The notes beneath the pieces were generated by a model. The model did no database searches. It was given only the letters and a program-made list of their open reading frames with translations, and had not been told where the DNA came from. Positions 16,840 to 25,492 of a stretch of DNA of 60,082 bases are shown here, one piece after another. Source of the stretch: CAYUIS01 sp964444825 (GTDB lineage Bacteria > Chloroflexota > Anaerolineae > B4-G1); contig CAYUIS010000008.1 in assembly GCA_964444825.1 (NCBI GenBank), forward strand, positions 1 through 60,082. The letters are read 5' to 3'. A program made the position numbers and the translations under genes. Position 1 is the stretch's first letter. Each line of letters starts with the position of its first letter.

Positions 16840-17933
16840 CTTATAGGATTCCGCTGGTCCCCGGTCCGACGCGAGTGCCCGAGTCGGTGCGGCAGGCCTA
16901 TCTAGTCGACTATGCCTCGGGCGACCTTGAGCCCGAGTACTGCGAGCTGTATGCGCATGTCCAGGATCAACTGCGCATTATCCTGAGCACCGAGAACCAG
17001 GTAGCGATCATGACGGGCGAGGGGATGATCGGGCTGTGGGGAGCGCTCAAGAGTTGTGTTCGACCGGGTGAACGCGTCCTGGCTGTGAGTACAGGGGTGT
17101 TCGGCTATGGCATTGGCGAGATGGCGGCTTCCATTGGGGCTGACGTGCGCTGGGTAGAGTTCGCCTACGACGAGGTGATCCAGCCGGAGCAGGTTGAGGA
17201 AGCGATCCGGGATTTCCACCCCAAGATGGTGACCGCCGTGCACTGTGAGACTCCTTGTGGAACGTTGAACCCGGTGGGGGTGGTCGGGGAGTTGGTGCGG
17301 AAGCACAGCGTACCCCTCTACTATGTGGATGCCGTGGCCAGCGCTGGTGGTACTCCAGTCCTGACCGATCAATGGTGCATCGACCTGTGCCTGGTTGGTT
17401 CTCAGAAAGCGCTGTCCGCGTTTCCCGACCTGACGGCCGTGACAGTCAGTGAGCGTGCCTGGGACGTCATCGAAGAGGTGAATTATCCGGGTTATGACGC
17501 CCTGCTGGGCTATCGTCAGGCATTGGAAAGGCGCTGGTTTCCGTACACGCCTGCCTGGGCCAGCCTGGCTGCGCTTCAGGAGGCGTGCTGTCTGATTCTC
17601 GACGAGGGATTGGAACAGGTCTATGCGCGCCACGCCGAGGCAGCCACACATTGTCGTGCCCGCGCCCGTGAGATCGGACTGGCGCTCTATCCGGTTGATG
17701 AGGACAGTTGTTCGCCCACCGTCACCGCGCTCAAGGTGCCCGAGTCCCTGGGGTGGGAAAAGTTCAATAAGCGCGTGCGGGCGCATGGCATGGGAATTGG
17801 CAGTTCGCTGGGTCCATTGTCAGGACAGGTGTTCCGAATCGGCCATATGGGAAGCCAGGCCGATCTGGCGCTGGTTGATGAGGGGATGGACGTTCTCGCT
17901 CAGGTGCTCTCAGAAGCCGCCGGTTCCTCTTGA
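16833..17933 (+). CDS. Class V aminotransferase (alanine-glyoxylate / serine-pyruvate type)
   Basis: A 366-residue PLP enzyme. The N-terminal LVPGPTRVPESV, the active-site CETPCGTLNP, the DAVASAGG segment and the PLP lysine in GSQKALSAFPDLT follow the alanine-glyoxylate/serine-pyruvate aminotransferase pattern. Near the C-terminus, FRIGHMG is the usual substrate-carboxylate arginine region. The exact amino donor and acceptor cannot be told from sequence. AAGGAGAAG precedes the ATG, which overlaps the mnmA stop, so it is the third gene of the operon. The link to tRNA thiolation is not obvious; sharing of PLP supply or alanine recycling would be guesses. Confidence 0.88.
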   Translation: MLTYRIPLVPGPTRVPESVRQAYLVDYASGDLEPEYCELYAHVQDQLRIILSTENQVAIMTGEGMIGLWGALKSCVRPGERVLAVSTGVFGYGIGEMAASIGADVRWVEFAYDEVIQPEQVEEAIRDFHPKMVTAVHCETPCGTLNPVGVVGELVRKHSVPLYYVDAVASAGGTPVLTDQWCIDLCLVGSQKALSAFPDLTAVTVSERAWDVIEEVNYPGYDALLGYRQALERRWFPYTPAWASLAALQEACCLILDEGLEQVYARHAEAATHCRARAREIGLALYPVDEDSCSPTVTALKVPESLGWEKFNKRVRAHGMGIGSSLGPLSGQVFRIGHMGSQADLALVDEGMDVLAQVLSEAAGSS

Positions 17934-17967
17934 GAATCCACAGGTAATGGACCGTATGCCGATTCTG

Positions 17968-18564
17968 TCAGAAATCCCTGTTCCAGTCGGGGAGCGTCTT
18001 GATGATGACGACTATCCCGCCCAGCACGCCGAGCAGGACCCCAGGCGCTGGCATTCCTAGTGCCCACAAAAGTGGCCCAGTCACCACTATGGCTGCTACC
18101 GTCGACCGGGCGCGGTGGATGTGCAACAGCTTGACAAGGATCAGCCAGAAAAGCACCAAGAGGATCAACGCTCCCAGGGTGGGTAGTGGCAAAGTTACCA
18201 GGAGCGCGCCTGCCAGCTTGGAGAGACCGATACCGCCGCCGAAACGGATGAAAACAGACCAATCGTGACCGATCACGGCTAGAACGCCGGCGGTCGGGCC
18301 TGCCCAGGGGTGGTCAGTCAGCAGCGTGGCGCCAACCACAGCGGCTGCGCCCAGAGCCATATCTAGGACGCTGGTCAATGCGCCGGCCCTTATGCCGGCC
18401 AAGCGCGAGACGTTCAGTCCCCCGGTGTGGGAACTGCCGTATTTGCGCACGTCTTTGCCGCACAGTGCCTGGGAAATGAGAACGCCTGTGGGGATCGCTC
18501 CGAGCAAGTAGCCCAGCAATCCAGACAAGATCAGTTCGATCAGCGCCCCGGTCCCGGTCAACAT
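17968..18564 (-). CDS. Divergent PlsY-like acyltransferase membrane protein
   Basis: A 198-residue, multi-helix protein related to PlsY, which transfers acyl groups from acyl-phosphate to glycerol-3-phosphate at the membrane. The N-terminal GYLLGAIPTGVLIS matches the first PlsY motif. The second, normally GSGNPGATN, reads GSSHTGGLN, and the third, normally FKGGKGVAT, reads FGGGIGLSK, so the motif lysine and several glycerol-phosphate-binding residues are changed. It may have altered substrate use or lost activity. ATG 18564 overlaps the stop of the lipid kinase (CGATGTTGA), so the two are translationally coupled; a longer start at 18621 would overlap the kinase by 64 bp. The pairing suggests a shared lipid pathway. 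Confidence 0.8.
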   Translation of the reverse strand: MLTGTGALIELILSGLLGYLLGAIPTGVLISQALCGKDVRKYGSSHTGGLNVSRLAGIRAGALTSVLDMALGAAAVVGATLLTDHPWAGPTAGVLAVIGHDWSVFIRFGGGIGLSKLAGALLVTLPLPTLGALILLVLFWLILVKLLHIHRARSTVAAIVVTGPLLWALGMPAPGVLLGVLGGIVVIIKTLPDWNRDF

Positions 18565-19466
18565 CGCACCTGCAGGCAGCCGGGGAAAATCCCGAACTCT
18601 ATCCGGTGGGCTTCCGTGCACAGCATCTCGCCATCCATATGGGCGATCAGGTCGTCCGGCGAGGAGACGCTCACCTGGCGGGCGCGAAGCATCGTGACAG
18701 GCTCGCGGTCTGTGTGGGTCCCATTCATAAAGTGGGGGATGAGGCGCAGCATATCAAACTGGCTGATCTCACGCACGATACACAGGTCTAGGAGACCATC
18801 GTCGGGTAGGGCCTGCGGTGCGACGTAGAAGCCGCCGCCCTCCCGTGGTCCATTGGCAATACTGATCATCACGGCGGGCAACGTGAGCTTCTGCCCGTCA
18901 TACTCGATGGTGACCGTCGGAGCATTATGGTACAGGAAGACGGTCTTGAGCACGACCGGCAGGTAGAGCGCGATCCCACGCAGTCGCTTGACCTTGCGTG
19001 CCTCGCGCGTCACGACGCCGCCAAAGCCGATGTTCACCGTATTGTCAAAGTACCGACTGGCCTGACCTGGTAGCGTGACCTGCCCCACATCCACCACTCG
19101 GACCCGGCCGTGTGCCAACCTTTCACAGGCCGCTCCTAGATCGGGGGGAACACCGACGGTATTGGCGAAATCGCTGCCTGAGCCTATGGGGATGACGCCC
19201 ATGGCGGCGGTTGCTCCGTTATCTTGGGCAGCCATCAGGCCGTTGACTACCTCGTTGGATGTGCCATCGCCACCCGCAGCGACGACGGTCTTGAAGCCGC
19301 TGGAGGCTGCCTCTTCGGCTAGCTCTGCCGCGTGCCAGGGCCTGGCTGTCCGCACCAGGTCAAAGTCCAGCCCCTCCGTCTCAAGGAGATGGCGTAGCTC
19401 GGGTTCGACCTTTGCCCCGTATCCTCGACCCGCAACGGGATTCAGAATTACCTTGACTGGTTCCAT
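18558..19466 (-). CDS. Diacylglycerol/sphingosine kinase-family lipid kinase (YegS/BmrU-like)
   Basis: A 302-residue protein of the diacylglycerol kinase catalytic family. The N-terminal ILNPVAGRGYG and the nucleotide-binding GGDGTSNEVVNGL are diagnostic. IPIGSGSDFANTVG and the C-terminal GLLDLCIVREIS are further family signatures. The substrate may be diacylglycerol or another lipid alcohol; bacterial members vary. GGGGGAG lies three bases before ATG 19466; an upstream in-frame start would add an unrelated Arg/Cys-rich tail. Co-translated with the PlsY-like gene. It would act at the inner face of the membrane. Confidence 0.92.
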   Translation of the reverse strand: MEPVKVILNPVAGRGYGAKVEPELRHLLETEGLDFDLVRTARPWHAAELAEEAASSGFKTVVAAGGDGTSNEVVNGLMAAQDNGATAAMGVIPIGSGSDFANTVGVPPDLGAACERLAHGRVRVVDVGQVTLPGQASRYFDNTVNIGFGGVVTREARKVKRLRGIALYLPVVLKTVFLYHNAPTVTIEYDGQKLTLPAVMISIANGPREGGGFYVAPQALPDDGLLDLCIVREISQFDMLRLIPHFMNGTHTDREPVTMLRARQVSVSSPDDLIAHMDGEMLCTEAHRIEFGIFPGCLQVRC

Positions 19467-19559
19467 AATCTCCCCCACTTGTCCGGCAGTCTGACATAAC
19501 CGAGTGATAGAACACGCGGCCGGCCGGCGCGTTACGTGCTTGCGGCAGGCAAGGTGCAT

Positions 19560-19588
19560 TTGACAGCAAGTTTACTTGGCGGTAGAAT
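19560..19588 (+). promoter_or_regulatory. Consensus sigma-A promoter of the recombinase-like gene
   Basis: TTGACA (19560-19565), a 17-bp spacer and TAGAAT (19583-19588). Transcription would start near 19595, with GGGAGGG just before ATG 19624. Confidence 0.8.
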
Positions 19589-19623
19589 AGGTTCATTGAA
19601 CGGCTATACGAAGGGAGGGCGGG

Positions 19624-20601
19624 ATGGCCGAGCAGTTATTGCTTCCGGATACTGGTGATGTGGTTGAAACCCCTGCAGAGAGAGCGTCCGCGACAGACAA
19701 GTCTCTGGCGGTGAGTGTTTCGCCGGGTTTGAATCCTCATTCCTCGTTGCGGGCAGCCCTGGGTGGCTTTGAGTTCCATATGGCGCAGCAGGGCTTTGCT
19801 GAGAACACCATCAAGGCCTTTTTGTCAGACCTCAACATCTTGGTCCAGTTTGTCGGGGTGGGGACAGCGATCGGCAGCATCTCCACCCGGGATCTCAACC
19901 GCTTCATCCATTGGCTCGAACACGAACGCGGCGTACCCTGCAGCCCCAAGTCGCTGGCCCGGCGTGTGACCACGCTCAAGGTGTTCTTTGGTTGGCTGAT
20001 CGAGGCAGAGGTGCTGGTCACCGATCCTTCAGACGCGGTGATTCACAGGCCCGCAATTGCGCCACTGCCTGAGGTTCTGTCGGACGCCGAGGTCGAGCGG
20101 GCTCTGGGGATGACGCAGGCGAAACGGCACGTCGAAAAGCCGGATGCCCGTCCGTATTTGCTCTTGACCCTGTTGCTTCACACGGGCATCAAGAAAGGCG
20201 AGTGTATGAACATTGTGCTGAATCACCTGGACCTGGGCGATGCAGCGCAACCGATCCTGTGGATTCGCTACGCCAATCCCCGACGCCGCCACAAGGAGCG
20301 CAAGCTGCGCCTGCCGGTGTGGTGGCCGGGGATACTGGCCGAGTACCGGGCCCAGTATCAGCCACAGGAGGTCCTTTTTCCCTGTACTGCTCGCAACCTG
20401 GAGTACGTCCTGGCCCACGTGGCGCAGGAGGCCGAGCTTGCTCACGGTCTTTCATTTGAGATGTTGCGCTGGACGTGCGCGGTGAGGGATTACAAGTCAG
20501 GGATGGAGGCCGACAAGTTGCGACAGAAACTGGGGATCGCCAAGATCACCTGGCGCGAGGTGGGGATCAAGGTGGCTCGGTTGGCGGCCCCGGCGCTGTG
20601 A
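19624..20601 (+). CDS. Tyrosine recombinase-fold protein lacking catalytic residues
   Basis: A 325-residue protein with the two-domain layout of XerC/D-type recombinases: a SAM-like DNA-binding domain (about residues 43-130, including ENTIKAFLSDL and SLARRVTTLK) and a catalytic-type domain (150-325). The first catalytic Arg is Lys in HTGIKKGE (residue 190). The beta-hairpin RRRHKERKLRLP is kept. The HxxR motif reads EMLRW, so His is lost and Arg282 is kept; LGH has become LGI; no tyrosine occurs where the nucleophile should be. It should therefore bind DNA but not cut it by the usual chemistry. A strong promoter and a good ribosome-binding site argue against a decaying gene. No attachment sites or phage genes are nearby. 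Confidence 0.8.
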   Translation: MAEQLLLPDTGDVVETPAERASATDKSLAVSVSPGLNPHSSLRAALGGFEFHMAQQGFAENTIKAFLSDLNILVQFVGVGTAIGSISTRDLNRFIHWLEHERGVPCSPKSLARRVTTLKVFFGWLIEAEVLVTDPSDAVIHRPAIAPLPEVLSDAEVERALGMTQAKRHVEKPDARPYLLLTLLLHTGIKKGECMNIVLNHLDLGDAAQPILWIRYANPRRRHKERKLRLPVWWPGILAEYRAQYQPQEVLFPCTARNLEYVLAHVAQEAELAHGLSFEMLRWTCAVRDYKSGMEADKLRQKLGIAKITWREVGIKVARLAAPAL

Positions 20602-20610
20602 TGGGTCGTC

Positions 20611-21951
20611 CTACTGCTGGGTAACGGGAACAAAGATCCGAAAAGGAAGCGGTTCATAGACCTGGTTCAAGCTCAGGTAATCGCCGCTCCAACCGCCGAT
20701 GGCATAGACAGCGTTGTCCATCACGACCACCCCTGGACTGCGCCACTCGCCCACGACAGGGGTTTCAACTGCGCTCCACCTATCGTCATTGGGGCTGTAG
20801 CGCTCGTTGAAGCCTAGGTAGGTGCGCCGACCGCCCCCACCGATAGCGTAGAGCCGTCCTCCCAAGGAGACCAATCCCAGCCCTCCCCTCCCGACTGCCA
20901 GCGGTGTGCATTCCTCCCAGGTTCCTTCTGCAGGGCTGTAGACGGTACAGGTGCTCAGTTCCTGTGCACCATCGTATCCTCCCACGACATAGAGGCGACC
21001 TGCCAGGAGGGCTGCTGCGGCAAGACCTCGTTCTGTGCCCATAGGTGTTCCCTCAGTCCATGCGTCGGCTCGCGGATCGTAGATGAACACCGTGGCGACG
21101 TATCGTTGACCGTCCCACCCGCCAAACAGGTAAAGGAGACCATCCAGGGACGCCAGGGCATAGGCGCACCGGGGTTCCGGCATGGGGCTGACCTCGTGCC
21201 AGGAGTCGTCCGGGAGACTATAGGCCTCGACCTTGCTCGTCGGTGTGTTTTCCGCATCACAGCCGCCGGGAACGAAGATCTCGGCCCCAATCATGGCTGC
21301 TGAAACGTAGGAAGTGGGCGTGGGCTTGTCCGCTCCACGGGTCCAGATATCATCCGCAGGGTGGTAGATCTCGACGACGGCAGTAGAACCCTCTGGCGTC
21401 TGCCCAGCGATGGCAAAGATACGGTCTGTGGTCACGGCCAACGCGAGATGGGCCCGACGAGTGGGCATCTGCGCCCGCTCTCGCCAGAGAGAACCTTCCG
21501 CCGGCTGGGCTTGGGGCGCTGACCGTCCCGACTCCAGCGCAGGCGGCAGGTCCAGGGCAAGGTCTTGCGACCTGTCGTATGGCCACGTCGCAGCTACACC
21601 GGCCACCACAACCAGCAGGGCAGCGAAAAGTGCCAGCCGCTTGAACCAGGGGAGAGGTGGCTCTGGAGTGAGCGTCAGGAATGGGATCTGGGTCAGTGGC
21701 GAGGTGCTTTCCGCACCTGCTGTTGGTGCATCGGCGCCTTCGATGGTCACCAATCCTTCACGCACGGCGATCATCGTCGCCTCAGTGCGAGATTCAGCCC
21801 CAAGCTTGGTGTAGATGTTGCGCAGATGGACCTTGACCGTGTTGACACTGATGCTCAGTCGTTGGGCGACCTGGCGGTTGGTGACCCCGGTCGCCACTAA
21901 CTGCAGCAGTTCCGTCTCACGGTCGGTCAGGGACTCGCCATATTCAGACAT
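20611..21951 (-). CDS. LuxR-type regulator fused through a membrane helix to a Kelch propeller
   Basis: A 446-residue protein. Residues 7-62 are a LuxR-type helix-turn-helix (LTDRETELLQLVATG ... NTVKVHLRNIYTKL). After a linker, residues 104-124 form a transmembrane helix (LALFAALLVVVAGVAA). From about 150 to the end, at least five Kelch repeats (typified by LYVVGGYDG and LYAIGGGG) should make a beta-propeller outside the cell. This is a one-component transmembrane regulator in which an external Kelch sensor would signal to a cytoplasmic DNA-binding domain. The ligand is unknown. It has its own promoter, and its stop lies nine bases from the convergent recombinase-like gene. Its close neighbours do not reveal the regulon. 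Confidence 0.87.
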   Translation of the reverse strand: MSEYGESLTDRETELLQLVATGVTNRQVAQRLSISVNTVKVHLRNIYTKLGAESRTEATMIAVREGLVTIEGADAPTAGAESTSPLTQIPFLTLTPEPPLPWFKRLALFAALLVVVAGVAATWPYDRSQDLALDLPPALESGRSAPQAQPAEGSLWRERAQMPTRRAHLALAVTTDRIFAIAGQTPEGSTAVVEIYHPADDIWTRGADKPTPTSYVSAAMIGAEIFVPGGCDAENTPTSKVEAYSLPDDSWHEVSPMPEPRCAYALASLDGLLYLFGGWDGQRYVATVFIYDPRADAWTEGTPMGTERGLAAAALLAGRLYVVGGYDGAQELSTCTVYSPAEGTWEECTPLAVGRGGLGLVSLGGRLYAIGGGGRRTYLGFNERYSPNDDRWSAVETPVVGEWRSPGVVVMDNAVYAIGGWSGDYLSLNQVYEPLPFRIFVPVTQQ

Positions 21952-22021
21952 ATCTCGTAGCTCTTGCTGCGTGGATGGCTATGACGGCTCCGAAAGAAAG
22001 CTTGTTGGCAACATGAAAGGG

Positions 22022-22049
22022 ATTATAGCACAGCGATGGATCACGGCAA
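22022..22049 (-). promoter_or_regulatory. Promoter of the LuxR-Kelch gene
   Basis: On the minus strand TTGCCG (22044-22049), a 16-bp spacer and TATAAT (22022-22027). The expected leader is about 65 bases. Confidence 0.65.
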
Positions 22050-22079
22050 GCAATTCAGGCATAGGACAGCGGTCTCATA

Positions 22080-23318
22080 CTAGGAGGACAATGTCCAGAG
22101 CACGATTTCGGGCGGTGCGAGAAAGCGGGCGCGTGGGGCGCCCAACCCCTCCATTCCGAGCCCACGGCTAACATACAGAGTCGTGTGGCCCTCCTCGTAT
22201 CGACCCATCTCGTATCGCTTGCCAAAGTCGGAACTGGTGAAGACAGCGCCAAAGACGGGAAGCCGGATTTGGCCGCCGTGGGTGTGCCCACATAGATATA
22301 GGTCCACGCCTAGCTCTACAGCATCGGGCATCAGGTCCGGGGAATGATACAGCAGCAGGAGGAATGGCTTGGGTGTGCTGTGTTGTTCAAGTCCATCCTC
22401 CAGCAGCCGATGGAGGCGTGCTCCATCACGGTGACGATCCGCGGTGCAGCGTATGCCAGCGATTTGCATCCTGTGCCCGTTGAGCTCCAGTTCTGCCGTC
22501 GCATCGATCAGCCAGGTGATGGGCAGGCCCTCGAACATCAGCGGTACGGTATCGGGGGGATCCACAGGTGGACTGCCGATGACGGCAAAGACCGGGCAAC
22601 GTGGCCCGGCAGCGTCGCAGAACCGTTGGAGCAGGCGGTATGCCTCGCCGTGCGCGCTGGTATCGTGAGCAGATGTCAAAGTGAGATAATCGCCAGTGAG
22701 CACGATCACATCGGGGGCCAGTTCCTTGATCAGGCGGAGTACGTGACGCTCACGAGGGGTGATCTGTTCAATGTGGAGATCAGTGATGTGGAGCAGTCTT
22801 AGCGGGCGCTCTCCTTCCAGCTTGAGAGAGCTCAAGCCTGCCCGGGTAACCCCGACGTCGAAGGGCTCGATCCACGTGGCGTAAAAGGCCGCGACGGAGA
22901 CGACAAGGTTCAACAGGATGGCGATCAACAGGGCTGGCCAAGACTGGGCAGGTGGATCCGGCAAAGCTATCGGCCAGACCAACCCCAGGGTGAAGAATAT
23001 GCTGGTGTGGATGAGGGCCAGAGCCAGGAGTGATGGGGTCACAGGGCCAAAGGACCGTCCCATCCGGGGAAGGAGGGCCAGGCCGATCCCATCGGTAAGT
23101 GTGAGGGTCAGCGATATGGCGGCGACGACGAGCCGAAAGGCGCCCCAGGGATAGCACGCGATTCCGGCCAACGCCAACCAGGCAGGGGTAATGGCCCACG
23201 GCGAGAGATGTCCCAGCAGACCTGTCACGACCAGGGCGATGTGTATCAGATTGGGGCGATAGCCGGGCGGACCGTAGGATTGGGAGGATGTGCTTTCCTG
23301 CGAGTCAGAGACTGCCAT
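22080..23318 (-). CDS. Membrane metallophosphoesterase, YkuE-like
   Basis: A 412-residue protein. The first 170 residues hold about five transmembrane helices; the rest is a calcineurin-like phosphoesterase domain. LHITDLHIEQ and VIVLTGDYLTL supply the first metal ligands, LLYHSPD a later histidine, and LCGHTHGGQIRLP the C-terminal pair. The usual GNH[DE] motif reads GSPP, so the metal-bridging Asn and the catalytic His are missing. Activity may be altered. The gene follows GDPD by nine bases and is last in an operon with an AAA ATPase. Membrane location together with GDPD fits lipid or head-group turnover, by inference. Confidence 0.85.
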   Translation of the reverse strand: MAVSDSQESTSSQSYGPPGYRPNLIHIALVVTGLLGHLSPWAITPAWLALAGIACYPWGAFRLVVAAISLTLTLTDGIGLALLPRMGRSFGPVTPSLLALALIHTSIFFTLGLVWPIALPDPPAQSWPALLIAILLNLVVSVAAFYATWIEPFDVGVTRAGLSSLKLEGERPLRLLHITDLHIEQITPRERHVLRLIKELAPDVIVLTGDYLTLTSAHDTSAHGEAYRLLQRFCDAAGPRCPVFAVIGSPPVDPPDTVPLMFEGLPITWLIDATAELELNGHRMQIAGIRCTADRHRDGARLHRLLEDGLEQHSTPKPFLLLLYHSPDLMPDAVELGVDLYLCGHTHGGQIRLPVFGAVFTSSDFGKRYEMGRYEEGHTTLYVSRGLGMEGLGAPRARFLAPPEIVLWTLSS

Positions 23319-23327
23319 AGCGGTCTG

Positions 23328-24086
23328 TTACGCAGATGCCTCAATGATGGAACGCAGGACTTCGGGCCGGTTGGTGATGATACAATCGACTCCCAGATCG
23401 ATGAGGCGAATCATCTCGTCTGGCTCATCGACCGTCCACGTGTTAACCAGGAGGCCCCGTCGGTGTGCCCGGGTCACGTACGCTGTATTTACCATCGTAT
23501 GCTTGGGGTGGCGTGCTTCGTGAGGCACGAAAGGAGCCAGCCACAGTTGGCGCAGCGGCAGCGGCAGGTCGGGCGCGTGCAGCAATCCTACGGGGATGTG
23601 AGGGGCGATCCTTTTGGCCCGTCTCAGGGCGATATGGTTAAAGGATGAGAAAAGTACGCGGCCATCATCCAGGCCGTGGTGTTCGACCTGCGCGGCCACC
23701 GCTCTCTCCAATCCTTCGTCCCATAGACTGGCGGTCTTGAGCTCGATGTTCAGGAGCAGGTGTCTTCCGGCTGTCGCCAGCACCTGCTGCAGTGTAGGAA
23801 TACGTTCGCCCCTGAACCTGGGGTCAAAGGAGGATCCGGCATCGAGTTCCTTGAGTTGAGCGAGCGACAAGTGATCTACGCGGCCGGTACCGTCGGTCGT
23901 TCCATCTACGGTAAAGTCGTGGATAATGACTGGGACACCATCGGCCGAAAGCTGAACATCCAACTCAACGCCGTCGGCGCCCAGTTCCACGGCCTTTTCA
24001 AAGGCAGCCAGCGTGTTTTGGGGAGCCACGGCGCTGGCCCCCCGATGAGCGATATTCAGCACGCGTACACGGTCGAGAAAGTGCAT
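23328..24086 (-). CDS. Glycerophosphodiester phosphodiesterase
   Basis: A 252-residue GDPD enzyme that splits glycerophosphodiesters into glycerol-3-phosphate and an alcohol. The N-terminal AHRGASAVAPQNTLAAF, ELDVQLSADG and HDFTVDGTTDGTG carry the catalytic His residues and the metal-binding Glu/Asp. NIELKT is the next signature. There is no signal peptide, so it is a cytoplasmic UgpQ-like form. Its ATG shares one base with the stop of the AAA ATPase gene (TGATG), so the two are coupled. It probably recycles phospholipid head groups. Confidence 0.93.
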   Translation of the reverse strand: MHFLDRVRVLNIAHRGASAVAPQNTLAAFEKAVELGADGVELDVQLSADGVPVIIHDFTVDGTTDGTGRVDHLSLAQLKELDAGSSFDPRFRGERIPTLQQVLATAGRHLLLNIELKTASLWDEGLERAVAAQVEHHGLDDGRVLFSSFNHIALRRAKRIAPHIPVGLLHAPDLPLPLRQLWLAPFVPHEARHPKHTMVNTAYVTRAHRRGLLVNTWTVDEPDEMIRLIDLGVDCIITNRPEVLRSIIEASA

Positions 24087-25402
24087 CAGATCTCGACAAA
24101 GTAGGCGTCACAGGCTCGATCGATAAGCTCTCTACTCAACGCAGGAGGTACATTCAGGAAACGAGCGATATCCACCAACTGATCTACGAGATCTCGTGGA
24201 TGGCAGGCCCGTCTCGGACGATTGGGCTTGAGGTAGTGTTCCTGGATCAGGTAGGCCAGTCCTCGGTCGTCGTACGGTACTCCTCGGGATCCACACACTC
24301 GTTTGAATATCTCACGGTATTCGTCCCACGAGGGGTCCCCGATCTCGATCTTGTGACGGATACGACGTAGGAAGGCCTCGTCCACCAGATCACGAGGAGC
24401 CAGGTTGGTGGAGAACACAATCAGTACGTCGAAGGGGATCTCGATCTTGCGGCCCGTGTGGAGGGTTAGATAGTCCACCCGTTTCTCCAGTGGTACGATC
24501 CACCGGTTGAGCAGGTCACGGGGACGGGCCTGCTGGCGTCCAAAGTCGTCTATGAGCAACAAACCGCCGTTCGCCTTTACTTGAAATGGAGCCTCGTAAA
24601 ACCGGCTGTTCTCGTCATAGACCAGATCGAGGGTCTCCAGTGTCAGTTCACCACCGGTGATGATCACAGGCCGTTGGATATACGACCAACGGGGATCGTG
24701 ATTCTGCTCACCTCCCTCCTCGATTTCGACGTGGTTGACGTTGTCAAAAACCCGGATGATCTGTCCGGCCACTTCTATGGCATACGGAATGAACATTGCC
24801 TCGCCCAGTATCATTCTACCGATCGCCTCGGCGATGGCAGTCTTGCCGTTGCCTGGATGGCCAAAGAGGAACAAGGATCGCCCCGAGTTCACCGCGGGAC
24901 CGATCTGAGCAAAGGTCTCCTCGCTGATGACCATATGGGACAGGGCCTGGCGCATCTTGCGCTGGTGAATGATCACGTTTCCCAGGGGTTGGCGCTGGAC
25001 CGAATCGACATATGCTTGAAGTGTGACCGGCGCTGGACCGGCGTACTGGCTACGGTCGAGCACTTCTCGCGCTATAGCCCGTCCCTTTTCGGCAATGGCA
25101 TACTGGTAGGCTGCCTCCCCGTATCCTCCGGTTCCCTTGACCTCACACAGTTTCTCACGTTTGAGGAAATCCAGCACTTTTTCGACCACGCCGGTGAAGG
25201 GGAGCCGCATCCGTTCGGCCAGTTCATAACCCGTAGTATTGCCCTCAAAGTACATGATCTTGATAGCGAGGTCGGTCAAGGAAGCCAGGTTGAGTCCGGT
25301 CTCCTGGACCGTCTTTGGCACCGGCGGGACAAAGGAAGGGGGTTTTGAGGCGCCGGGCTGCGGTTGGGCGGGTGTTACTTTTTTTAGTTGACGTTGGGCC
25401 AT
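24086..25402 (-). CDS. AAA ATPase with N-terminal winged-helix-like domain (MoxR-like)
   Basis: A 438-residue ATPase. The N-terminal 110 residues include a winged-helix-like segment (GYELAERMRLPFTGVVEKVLD). The AAA core has Walker A GHPGNGKTA (K187), a Walker B with a double Asp (LLIDDFG, 285-286), a sensor-1 Asn in FSTNLAPRDL and an arginine-rich FLRRIRHKIEIG. The C-terminal lid contains RACHPRDLVDQLVDIA. MoxR-type ATPases usually pair with von Willebrand factor A proteins to insert metals or remodel complexes; none is present here, and the gene leads an operon with GDPD and a phosphoesterase. The combination of a winged helix with an AAA core is uncommon. The start has GGAG upstream and a clear promoter. 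Confidence 0.82.
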   Translation of the reverse strand: MAQRQLKKVTPAQPQPGASKPPSFVPPVPKTVQETGLNLASLTDLAIKIMYFEGNTTGYELAERMRLPFTGVVEKVLDFLKREKLCEVKGTGGYGEAAYQYAIAEKGRAIAREVLDRSQYAGPAPVTLQAYVDSVQRQPLGNVIIHQRKMRQALSHMVISEETFAQIGPAVNSGRSLFLFGHPGNGKTAIAEAIGRMILGEAMFIPYAIEVAGQIIRVFDNVNHVEIEEGGEQNHDPRWSYIQRPVIITGGELTLETLDLVYDENSRFYEAPFQVKANGGLLLIDDFGRQQARPRDLLNRWIVPLEKRVDYLTLHTGRKIEIPFDVLIVFSTNLAPRDLVDEAFLRRIRHKIEIGDPSWDEYREIFKRVCGSRGVPYDDRGLAYLIQEHYLKPNRPRRACHPRDLVDQLVDIARFLNVPPALSRELIDRACDAYFVEI

Positions 25403-25447
25403 ATTTCTCCACTCCTATTCAGTGCACGGCAGCCATTACGCAATGGT

Positions 25448-25476
25448 ATTATACTATCGGTTGACAGAAGCGGCAA
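25448..25476 (-). promoter_or_regulatory. Promoter of the AAA-GDPD-phosphoesterase operon
   Basis: On the minus strand TTGCCG (25471-25476), a 17-bp spacer and TATAAT (25448-25453). It lies between ATG 25402 and the first 168-bp element. Confidence 0.7.
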
Positions 25477-25492
25477 AGTCAGTATGCGTCCC

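Noticed and set aside
19624..20601. An integrated phage or genomic island marked by an integrase
   Set aside because: The protein lacks catalytic residues and no attachment repeats or phage genes flank it.
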